From NCBI GenBank assembly GCA_035528435.1, contig DATKYN010000102.1, forward strand, positions 1 through 27,187: 27,187 bases of DNA, given 5' to 3'. This stretch comes from SG8-40 sp035528435 (GTDB lineage: Bacteria > Pseudomonadota > Gammaproteobacteria > Burkholderiales > Eutrophovitaceae). The notes beneath the pieces were generated by a model. That model did no database searches. It saw nothing but the letters and a program-made list of their open reading frames with translations, and was not told where the DNA came from. The translations under genes were made by a program, and so were the position numbers. Numbering within the stretch: position 1 is the first letter of the stretch; each line of letters starts with the position of its first letter. Below are positions 15,111 to 21,861 of this stretch, piece after piece.

Positions 15111-16538
15111 ATGGCAAAGAAATTTGATGTAGCAGTGATTGGCGCAGGCCCGGGCGGCTATATCGCTGCAATCCGTGCCGCCCAGCTCGGACTGAACACC
15201 GTCTGTATTGATGAATTCAAGTCCGAAGATGGTAAGGCCAGTCTGGGAGGCACCTGCCTCAACGTGGGTTGTATTCCGTCCAAGGCACTACTGGAGTCAT
15301 CGGAGAACTACGAACGCGCGCTCCACAAGTTCGGTGATCATGGCATCAGGATAAAGGACGTTACGCTGGATGTCGGAGCGATGCTGGCACGCAAGGACAA
15401 GATCGTGCAGCAGTTCACCAGTGGAATCGGCCTGTTGTTCAAGAAGAACAAAGTGACATCCATGCACGGGCACGGGCGCCTGACAGGCGGCGGCGAGGCC
15501 TATCAGATCGAGGTCAGCGGCAGCGACGGCAGTGAAACCATCAGCGCGACGCACGTAGTGATTGCAACCGGATCGGTGCCAAGGCAAATCCCCGGCGTCG
15601 AGATCGACAATGAGCGCGTGTGTGACAACACCGGCGCGCTGGCTCTGAAGGAGGTGCCCGGAAAGCTTGGCGTTATCGGCGCCGGTGTCATCGGTCTGGA
15701 AATGGGCAGTGTCTGGAAGCGGCTAGGATCCGAGGTCACCATTCTCGAGGCCTTGCCTGTGTTCCTCGGCGCAGCCGATGAGGGTGTATCCAAAGAGGCC
15801 TGGCGCATTTTCACCAAGAGCGTCGGGCTGGACATCAAACTGGGTTGCAAGATCGGTGCGGTCAAAGTCGGGAAGAAAGGGATATCGGTTCAGTTCGAGC
15901 ACGAAGGCAGTGCCAACAAGCTCGAGTTCGATCGGTTGGTGGTCGCCGTCGGCCGGGTTCCAAACACTGATCGACTGGGCGTCGAGGCTGTTGGCGTCAA
16001 GACCGACGAGCGCGGATTTATTGAGGTCGACGAGCGTAACCGTACCGCCGCACCGAATATCTACGCCATCGGTGATGTTGTACGCGGCCCGATGCTTGCG
16101 CACAAGTCGTCAGAGGAAGGCGTTGCCGTGGCCGAGACCATTGCAGGCCAGCATGGACACGTCAACCTCAATCACATTCCATGGGTGATCTACACCGCAC
16201 CCGAGATTGCCTGGGTGGGTCGAACCGAACAGCAATTGAAAGCTGACGGTGTGGCGTATCGCAGTGGGCAATTCCCGTTTATCGTCAGTGGCCGCGCACG
16301 CGCGCTTGGCGAAACAGCCGGTTTCGTCAAGATGTTGGCGGACACGCAAACGGATCGCATTCTCGGTGTGCACATTCTCGGCCCCTTTGCATCGGAACTC
16401 ATTTCTGAAGCGGTGGTGGCGATGGAGTTCGGTGCGACGGCGGAAGACATCGCGCGCATTGTCCATGCGCACCCGTCATTGTCTGAAGCCATTCATGAAG
16501 CGGCATTGGGTGTAGACAAGCGGTTTCTGAGCCTTTAG
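15111..16538 (+). CDS. lpdA: Dihydrolipoyl dehydrogenase E3
   Basis: E3 reoxidises the dihydrolipoyl group of SucB and reduces NAD+. The 475-residue flavoprotein has the FAD motif VIGAGPGGYIAA (9-20), the redox disulfide GGTCLNVGCIPSK (Cys49, Cys54), the NAD-binding VIGAGVIGLEMGSVW, and the C-terminal dimer motif HAHPSLSEAIHE with catalytic His454 and Glu459. It lies 102 bp after sucB with a GGATTGGGAA stretch before the ATG. The position after sucAB marks it as the E3 of this complex. Such enzymes may also serve pyruvate dehydrogenase or glycine cleavage, and whether another E3 exists cannot be judged here. Confidence 0.97.
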   Translation: MAKKFDVAVIGAGPGGYIAAIRAAQLGLNTVCIDEFKSEDGKASLGGTCLNVGCIPSKALLESSENYERALHKFGDHGIRIKDVTLDVGAMLARKDKIVQQFTSGIGLLFKKNKVTSMHGHGRLTGGGEAYQIEVSGSDGSETISATHVVIATGSVPRQIPGVEIDNERVCDNTGALALKEVPGKLGVIGAGVIGLEMGSVWKRLGSEVTILEALPVFLGAADEGVSKEAWRIFTKSVGLDIKLGCKIGAVKVGKKGISVQFEHEGSANKLEFDRLVVAVGRVPNTDRLGVEAVGVKTDERGFIEVDERNRTAAPNIYAIGDVVRGPMLAHKSSEEGVAVAETIAGQHGHVNLNHIPWVIYTAPEIAWVGRTEQQLKADGVAYRSGQFPFIVSGRARALGETAGFVKMLADTQTDRILGVHILGPFASELISEAVVAMEFGATAEDIARIVHAHPSLSEAIHEAALGVDKRFLSL

Positions 16539-16551
16539 GCCCTGTTTGGTC

Positions 16552-17667
16552 ATGGCAACAGGGTCGCGCACCGGGGCGGCGCAGCGAAAACCGTATCTGA
16601 TGCACGCGCAGGCCGCAGCACGCAATCACGGCTACCAACTCGATGCCGCGCAACTGCACGCCAGTAATGAACTCGATCGTTTATATCGGGACCTGATTCG
16701 CCAGAACGGCCAACGCGGCTTGCTCCAGCGCTTGTTCCGGCGCGCATCCCCGGTATGTGGTGTGTATCTGTGGGGCGGGGTGGGCCGTGGCAAGACTTTT
16801 CTGATGGATGTTTTCTTCGAGAACATACCGGTCGAAGCGAAGTTGCGGTTGCACTTTCACCGATTCATGCAACGTATCCACCACCGGTTACGTGACCTGC
16901 AGGGCGAAGCCAATCCGTTGCAGATAGTCGGCGCTGAGCTGGCGGCACAGGCAAACCTGATTTGTCTTGACGAGTTTCACGTGACCGATATTGGCGATGC
17001 GATGATCATGCGATTGTTGCTGGAGTCGCTATTTACCGAGGGGGTGGTGATGGTGACAACCGCCAATCTGCATCCGGACGCACTCTACGAACATGGTTTG
17101 CAGCGGGCGCGATTCGTTCCCGCCATTGATCTGATCAAGCGAAACATGCGTGTGGTCAAGTTCGATTCCGGAACCGATTACCGGCTTGTTTCGCTCGAGA
17201 AGGCAGGCGTGTTTCATCCAGTGGTGAATGCGGCCTCCGAACAGGCGATGTTGACCACGTTTGCCGACGTCAGCGGCGAACCCGGCGTCTGCAACCAGAT
17301 GATCGAAGTTGAGGGGCGCGAAATACCAGCAAAGCGTATCAGTCAGAGCGTAGCCTGGTTTGAATTCGAGAAAATCTGCGGCGGACCGCGCAGCAGGAAT
17401 GACTATATCGAACTGTCGAAACGCTTTCACACGGTGCTGATTTCGAATGTGCCCGTGTTCCGTTCTGACAACGATAACGCGCGGCGGCGCTTTACCTGGC
17501 TGGTAGACGAGTTCTACGACCGGCGGGTGAAATTGGTGCTGTCGGCCCAGGCCGACCTGCCTGAGGTGTTTGTGAATGCGCTCGGAGGGCCTGAATCAGA
17601 TCGTACCGGTTCGCGGCTGATCGAAATGCAGGCACGGCGCTATCTTGGAGAGCCACATCTGCCATAG
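16552..17667 (+). CDS. zapE: Cell division protein ZapE (AFG1-family ATPase)
   Basis: ZapE is an AFG1/LACE1-type P-loop ATPase. In E. coli it acts with FtsZ in late division and under oxygen limitation or stress; mitochondrial relatives help turn over respiratory proteins. The 371-residue protein shows Walker A GGVGRGKT (75-82), Walker B LICLDEFHV (136-144), the family motif LHFHRFM (100-106) and a sensor-like stretch MVTTANLHPDALYEHGLQRARFVPAI. I chose ATG 16552; TTG 16546 and ATG 16600 are alternatives, and no good ribosome site marks any of them. The gene is 13 bp after lpdA, and its link to the TCA operon is a common betaproteobacterial arrangement, perhaps reflecting quality control of respiratory enzymes (inference). 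Confidence 0.93.
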   Translation: MATGSRTGAAQRKPYLMHAQAAARNHGYQLDAAQLHASNELDRLYRDLIRQNGQRGLLQRLFRRASPVCGVYLWGGVGRGKTFLMDVFFENIPVEAKLRLHFHRFMQRIHHRLRDLQGEANPLQIVGAELAAQANLICLDEFHVTDIGDAMIMRLLLESLFTEGVVMVTTANLHPDALYEHGLQRARFVPAIDLIKRNMRVVKFDSGTDYRLVSLEKAGVFHPVVNAASEQAMLTTFADVSGEPGVCNQMIEVEGREIPAKRISQSVAWFEFEKICGGPRSRNDYIELSKRFHTVLISNVPVFRSDNDNARRRFTWLVDEFYDRRVKLVLSAQADLPEVFVNALGGPESDRTGSRLIEMQARRYLGEPHLP

Positions 17668-17862
17668 GCGGCTGCGTATCGGCTGTCGCCGGGTCTGCCC
17701 TTGATGCAGGTATCATTGCGTGGATGCTGCGTCCCCCGAACGGTCAGAAGCTGGAGCGGTTCGGCTGGCGGGCGATTTCACGCAAGGCGTTAGTGCCGAG
17801 TCTGATTCGGTGGCTGGAGGCCGGCAAAAATATCAATAAAGAAGGGGAGAGGTGTCGTCTCA
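17668..17862. other. Intergenic region zapE-acuI, no gene supported
   Basis: This 195-bp stretch separates the TCA block from the acuI-prpE pair. It ends with a purine-rich ribosome site (GGGGAGAGG, 17844-17852) before acuI. A plus-strand frame here (17724-17948) has arginine-rich, non-protein-like composition and overlaps acuI, so I do not call it. AT-rich AAAAATATCAATAAAG at 17826-17841 may belong to a promoter, but no clear -35/-10 pair is seen. No terminator hairpin with a T-run was found. Confidence 0.5.
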
Positions 17863-18846
17863 ATGAAAGCTTATCGAATCTTCGAGGAAGAAGGCAAAGT
17901 TGCCAGCCGGTTCGTCGATATGAAGCCCGAGGAACTGGATTCCGGTGATGTGACGATCAAAGTCGCTTACTCGAGTGTCAACTTCAAGGACGCATTGGCG
18001 GCAACAGGCGCAGGGAAAATCATTCGTCGGTTTCCGTGTAACGGCGGTATTGATTTGTCGGGCACGGTCGAGCAATCGAACGATGCGCGCTTCAAACCAG
18101 GCGACGAAGTGATTGCCACCAGTTACGACATCGGAGTGTCGCGCGACGGTGGCTACGCGGAGTTGTGCAAGGTGCCGGCCGATTGGGTTGTTCCGATGCC
18201 GGCAGGTCTCGATCTGTATTCGGCCATGGTTCTGGGCACAGCCGGGTTTACGGCCGGCCTTGCCGTGGAGCGCATGGAGCACGATGGCCTCAAACCGGAA
18301 AACGGACCGGTCATCGTGACCGGTGCAACCGGTGGTGTCGGCAGCGTTGCAGTGGATATTCTTGCGGCCAGTGGTTACCACGTGGTCGCGTTGACCGGCA
18401 AGGAGGCGCAGACCGACTACCTCAAGAAACTGGGTGCAAAGGAAGTGATGCTGCGATCCAGTCTTGATCTGGCGAAGATCAGACCGCTTGGCAAGGAAAC
18501 ATGGGCGGGTGCGGTTGATAATCTGGGTGGTGACGTGTTGTCCTGGATTGCGAGCACCATGAAAGTCGGAGGCGCACTGGCATCGATCGGACTGGCCGCC
18601 AGCCACGAATTCAAGACAACTGTCATGCCGTTCATCCTGCGCGGAGTCAGTCTTGTCGGAATCGATTCCGTGAATGCGATGATGGATGTCCGGAACCATG
18701 TCTGGCAGCGGCTCGCGACCGACCTGAAACCGCAGCATCTGGACGCAATGGCTTCAATGGTGGAGTTCGCCGATTTGCCAGGCGTGTTCGATAACATTCT
18801 CAAGGCGAACGCCAAGGGACGTACCGTCGTCAGAATCGGCGGATAG
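17863..18846 (+). CDS. acuI: Acrylyl-CoA reductase (NADPH), AcuI/YhdH family
   Basis: AcuI/YhdH enzymes reduce toxic acrylyl-CoA to propionyl-CoA with NADPH in the cytosol. The 327-residue protein is a medium-chain dehydrogenase/reductase without catalytic zinc. It has the N-terminal YSSVNFKDALAATGAGKIIRRFP (36-58) and GGIDLSGTV characteristic of YhdH, VLGTAGFTAGLAVERME (123-139), and the NADPH motif VTGATGGVGSVA (152-163). The end AKGRTVVRIGG is also typical. prpE follows after 26 bases on the same strand, so the likely role is feeding acrylyl-CoA (from acrylate, DMSP or 3-hydroxypropionate routes) into propionyl-CoA and then the methylcitrate cycle. A broader quinone-oxidoreductase label is possible, but the sequence fits AcuI well. 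Confidence 0.9.
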   Translation: MKAYRIFEEEGKVASRFVDMKPEELDSGDVTIKVAYSSVNFKDALAATGAGKIIRRFPCNGGIDLSGTVEQSNDARFKPGDEVIATSYDIGVSRDGGYAELCKVPADWVVPMPAGLDLYSAMVLGTAGFTAGLAVERMEHDGLKPENGPVIVTGATGGVGSVAVDILAASGYHVVALTGKEAQTDYLKKLGAKEVMLRSSLDLAKIRPLGKETWAGAVDNLGGDVLSWIASTMKVGGALASIGLAASHEFKTTVMPFILRGVSLVGIDSVNAMMDVRNHVWQRLATDLKPQHLDAMASMVEFADLPGVFDNILKANAKGRTVVRIGG

Positions 18847-18872
18847 TAACGATCAGGTACGGGAGTGATCCA

Positions 18873-20771
18873 ATGGGAAAAACTTATCAACAGTTCTATC
18901 GCCGCTCGATTGAGGATCGCGATGCTTTCTGGACCGAACAGGCTGCACTGATTGACTGGAACAAGCCGTTTGATCAGGTGCTGGAGTACACGAATCCCCC
19001 GTTTGCGCGCTGGTTCGTGGGCGGGGAGACCAACCTGTGCCATAACGCCATCGACCGGCATCTGGATACGCGCGGCGATCAAGCGGCACTGATTTACATC
19101 TCCACCGAGACCGGTGCCGAGAAGTCCTACAGCTATGCGGAACTCCACAAGGAGGTAACCCGCTGCGCGGCGGTGCTGCGAGGTCTTGGTGTAGGCAAGG
19201 GTGACGTCGTGCTGATCTACATGCCGATGATCCCGGAAGCGATTTTTGCCATGCTGGCCAGCGTCAGGCTCGGTGCCATTCATTCAGTCGTGTTTGGTGG
19301 TTTTGCGCCGGCGAGTCTGGCGCTGCGCATCGATGACGCCAAACCCAAAGTGATGATGACTTCCGACGCCGGGATGCGCGCAGGGCGCGTGATTGCCTAC
19401 AAGCACCTGGTTGACGAGGCGATGCGGCTTTCGCAATTTCCGCCTGAAAAAGTGGTGATCGTGAACCGCGGTCTCGACACGAACATGGCGATCACCGAGG
19501 GGCGTGATCTCGATTACGCGACACTGGCCGATCGTCATTCTGATGAAGATGTACCCGTGACCTGGCTCGAATCCAGCGCACCGAGCTATGTCATGTATAC
19601 GTCGGGCACGACGGGCAAGCCGAAAGGGGTGCAGCGCGACACCGGGGGACACGCTGTGGCCCTGGCGGCGTCTATGAAGCATATCTATTGCGGCAATGCC
19701 GGCGACACCATGTTCACTACGTCCGACATCGGCTGGGTGGTTGGTCATTCATATATCGTCTATGCCCCGCTGCTTTGCGGCTTGACAACAATTGTTTATG
19801 AAGGCGTCCCGATTCGTCCTGATCCAGGTATCTGGTGGAAGATTGTCCAGGACTACAAGGTCAAGGTGATGTTCTCGTCACCCACAGGCGTGCGGGTGCT
19901 GAAGAAACAGGATCCCGAGTACATGTCGAAATATGACCTGTCCTCGTTGAAGCATGTTTTTCTGGCTGGCGAGCCACTGGACGAGCCAACACACACCTGG
20001 CTCACCGAAGCGCTCGGCAAACCCGTCATTGACCACTACTGGCAAACCGAAACCGGTTGGCCGATTCTGACCTCGGCACCCGGTGTCGAGGAGACACCTA
20101 TCAAGTTTGGCAGCCCGTCTTTCCCGGCCTACGGCTATGACCTCAAGCTGTTGCGCGAATCGGATGCGAGTGAGGCCGATGCGGACGAAAAAGGAGTGGT
20201 CGCGATTATCCCGCCGCTGCCGCCTGGCTGCATGACAACGCTGTGGGGTGACGACGAGCGGTTTGTGAAGACGTATTTCTCGACGTTCACTTCAAAGCTT
20301 GTCTATTCGACATTCGACTGGGGCATACGCGACAAGGACGGTTACTACTTTATCCTGGGACGCACGGACGACGTCATCAATGTAGCCGGGCACCGTCTGG
20401 GCACGCGCGAGATCGAGGAGGCGGTGCAGGCGCATCCGAATATTGCAGAAGTCGCCGTCGTTGGCGTTGTAGATCAGTTGAAAGGGCAGATGCCGCTGGC
20501 GTTTGCAGTGGTCAAGGACACCAGCCAGATTGAGACGGCCGAAGCGAGGGCGGTGCAGGAGAAAGAAGTCATGGCCAAGGTCGATGCGCAACTCGGGGCA
20601 ATTGCCCGGCCGCGTCGCGTGCATTTTGTCACGCTGCTGCCGAAGACGCGCTCTGGCAAAATGCTGCGACGGAGCATCCAGGCGCTCGCCGAGGGGCGTG
20701 ATCCTGGCGATCTGACCTCGCTGGAGGACCCCACCGCGCTCGAGCAGATTCAACAGGCGGTCAAGGACTAG
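18873..20771 (+). CDS. prpE: Propionyl-CoA synthetase PrpE
   Basis: PrpE activates propionate with ATP and CoA to propionyl-CoA through an acyl-adenylate. The 632-residue protein is an ANL-family synthetase close to Acs. It has the P-loop-like MYTSGTTGKPKGVQRD (241-256) followed directly by TGGHAVALAASM, which is typical of PrpE. It also has YWQTETGWPI (core motif), GRTDDVINVAGHRLGTREIE, and the C-terminal catalytic Lys596 in TRSGKMLRRS, the residue that protein acetyltransferases modify in this family. The tail DPGDLTSLEDPTALEQI also matches PrpE rather than Acs. It lies 26 bp behind acuI. Its product is used by PrpC at the other end of the window, although prpE here is detached from prpBCD. 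Confidence 0.95.
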   Translation: MGKTYQQFYRRSIEDRDAFWTEQAALIDWNKPFDQVLEYTNPPFARWFVGGETNLCHNAIDRHLDTRGDQAALIYISTETGAEKSYSYAELHKEVTRCAAVLRGLGVGKGDVVLIYMPMIPEAIFAMLASVRLGAIHSVVFGGFAPASLALRIDDAKPKVMMTSDAGMRAGRVIAYKHLVDEAMRLSQFPPEKVVIVNRGLDTNMAITEGRDLDYATLADRHSDEDVPVTWLESSAPSYVMYTSGTTGKPKGVQRDTGGHAVALAASMKHIYCGNAGDTMFTTSDIGWVVGHSYIVYAPLLCGLTTIVYEGVPIRPDPGIWWKIVQDYKVKVMFSSPTGVRVLKKQDPEYMSKYDLSSLKHVFLAGEPLDEPTHTWLTEALGKPVIDHYWQTETGWPILTSAPGVEETPIKFGSPSFPAYGYDLKLLRESDASEADADEKGVVAIIPPLPPGCMTTLWGDDERFVKTYFSTFTSKLVYSTFDWGIRDKDGYYFILGRTDDVINVAGHRLGTREIEEAVQAHPNIAEVAVVGVVDQLKGQMPLAFAVVKDTSQIETAEARAVQEKEVMAKVDAQLGAIARPRRVHFVTLLPKTRSGKMLRRSIQALAEGRDPGDLTSLEDPTALEQIQQAVKD

Positions 20772-20816
20772 GGTTTTCGTGACGCGTTTTCGTTGTTAAA
20801 AGGGAGGGGGTGCGAA

Positions 20817-20876
20817 ATGGCTCGTCCCACAGGCGCTGGTGCGGGAGCGAAAAGCACTTTCGCGGAAGGACAGTAA
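20817..20876 (+). CDS. Possible 19-residue leader peptide or small protein
   Basis: ATG 20817 opens a 20-codon frame, MARPTGAGAGAKSTFAEGQ, ending at TAA 20874-20876. It has a stronger ribosome site than its neighbours (AGGGAGGGGG, 20801-20810, about 9 bases upstream of the ATG), and its stop overlaps the ATG of the next gene as TAATG. A GCGAAA/TTTCGC hairpin (20847-20863) lies inside it, just before the next gene's Shine-Dalgarno. This looks like a translationally coupled leader. The peptide itself resembles no family I know, and a frame this short can arise by chance. Confidence 0.35.
   Translation: MARPTGAGAGAKSTFAEGQ
20847..20863 (+). promoter_or_regulatory. Hairpin upstream of the small membrane protein
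   Basis: GCGAAA (20847-20852) and TTTCGC (20858-20863) form a perfect 6-bp stem with the loop AGCAC. The stem ends directly before the ribosome site GGAAGGA (20864-20870) of the gene at 20876. It lies inside the 19-codon frame, so ribosomes translating that frame would melt it. Confidence 0.4.
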
Positions 20877-21214
20877 TGAAGTGGTTGCTTCGGTTGAACA
20901 TACTGGCGCTGGTTGTCTACGCCTCTTTCGTAGCCGCTTTTCTGTTCGCCGACGCGCGCATCTTTCCGCGTTTGGGTTCGATGACACCGCCACCGGACGC
21001 TGTTGCGACCGCGATACGACAAGGCAATGACATCGAAGGCATACGGGAAATTGCACTGGTCCTGTACGATCATGTCAGTGATCAGGCGGCAACAGTCAAC
21101 GTCATGGTGAACAATACGGTTTTCTGGGGGCGCCTGCATTTTCTGGCAGCACTGGGTCTGGCCTGCCTCAATGTTGCGCTGCTGCTCAGATGGCGCAGAT
21201 CTTCGCCGAAATAG
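20876..21214 (+). CDS. Small membrane protein of unknown function
   Basis: I do not recognise a family. The 112-residue protein starts MKWLLRLNILALVVYASFVAAFLFADARIF, a hydrophobic segment (about 4-25) that could be a membrane anchor or signal. A soluble, mildly acidic stretch follows (about 30-84, including YDHVSDQAATVNVMVNNTVFWGR seen in two parts). A second membrane segment (about 90-107) ends in the basic RWRRSSPK. Positive charges at both ends suggest N and C termini in the cytoplasm and the middle in the periplasm. GGAAGGA lies 5 bases before ATG 20876, which overlaps the stop of the possible leader ORF. The upstream open frame to 20810 is ignored because of this ribosome site. It may be the end of the acuI-prpE transcript. 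Confidence 0.7.
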   Translation: MKWLLRLNILALVVYASFVAAFLFADARIFPRLGSMTPPPDAVATAIRQGNDIEGIREIALVLYDHVSDQAATVNVMVNNTVFWGRLHFLAALGLACLNVALLLRWRRSSPK

Positions 21215-21399
21215 ATGCTTAGCTGGTGGTCAATGGCCACAGGATGGCGCTGCGACGCGGTCGCGCGTTTCACTGCGAACCGTCTGAAGGAAACGGCATC
21301 ATGGGCGCAGGTATTGTTGACGCATGTCAAACCTGTGCCGGCAGGCCTCAATAGACTGGGTCTGTTGAATCCGTCCAAACGTTACTGAAAGGAAATCGA

Positions 21400-21603
21400 A
21401 TGAACCCGAATATGGGAAGCGCTGACCGGGCAATCCGGATTATTGCGGGCATCGTGCTGGTGAGTCTGTTTTTTGTCCTGGAAGGGGGCGCACGCTGGCT
21501 GGGGTTGATCGGAGTGGTTCTGATCGGGACGGCGCTGATCAATTTCTGCCCGCTCTACAGAATGCTTGGTGTGAGCACGTCGGGCACCAAAACCGGATCC
21601 TGA
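21400..21603 (+). CDS. DUF2892 (YgaP-like transmembrane) protein
   Basis: The 67-residue protein has the DUF2892 layout: N-terminal MNPNMGSADRAIRIIAGIVL, two closely spaced membrane segments (about 13-29 and 33-49), then the conserved FCPLYRMLGVST. In E. coli the same two-helix unit forms the membrane part of the rhodanese YgaP, but no rhodanese domain is fused here. AAAGGA lies 8 bases before the ATG. The function of free-standing members is unknown. A sulfur-related role is suggested only by the YgaP link. Confidence 0.85.
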   Translation: MNPNMGSADRAIRIIAGIVLVSLFFVLEGGARWLGLIGVVLIGTALINFCPLYRMLGVSTSGTKTGS

Positions 21604-21861
21604 CGCCAGGCCAGGAACACGCATAATCGAGACGGTCCATTTTCCTGCCGAATCGCTTGCATATCCGAGTGGATTGTTCGGGACGCATGGCGTCCGCCGT
21701 AATCAACTTGCGCCATGGCATCTTGCATGATCTTGCGCAAGGCCGGTGCGCGCGGACCGATTCCGTAAACGGGTTAATGGACTGTATTCGGCCCTGCGAT
21801 TGGGGCGCACAGAACGTGTCGCAAGGCGCGGTGTGTTTCAGCCCCGCCCGATTGCAAATCG
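21604..21861. other. Intergenic region before ccoI with short repeats
   Basis: No gene is supported in these 258 bp. A perfect GGACGC-ATG-GCGTCC hairpin lies at 21681-21695. CTTGC recurs at 21656, 21707, 21722 and 21732; the last is the palindrome CTTGCGCAAG (21732-21741), which also pairs with CTTGCGC at 21707-21713. These could be regulator sites for ccoI. I looked for an FNR-type TTGATNNNNATCAA box and did not find one. Frames 21657-21875 (plus) and 21539-21868 (minus) lack protein-like composition and overlap neighbours. Confidence 0.45.

Noticed and set aside
17724..17948. 74-codon plus-strand frame before acuI
   Set aside because: It overlaps the acuI start in another frame and has arginine-rich, non-conserved composition.
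17860..18738. 292-codon minus-strand frame opposite acuI
   Set aside because: It mirrors the acuI reading frame. The composition is rich in His, Arg and Cys with no motif.
21215..21388. 57-codon plus-strand frame between the small membrane protein and the DUF2892 gene
   Set aside because: It starts right after the previous stop and ends at the next gene's ribosome site, but it has no ribosome site of its own and no family resemblance. A chance frame is the simpler reading.
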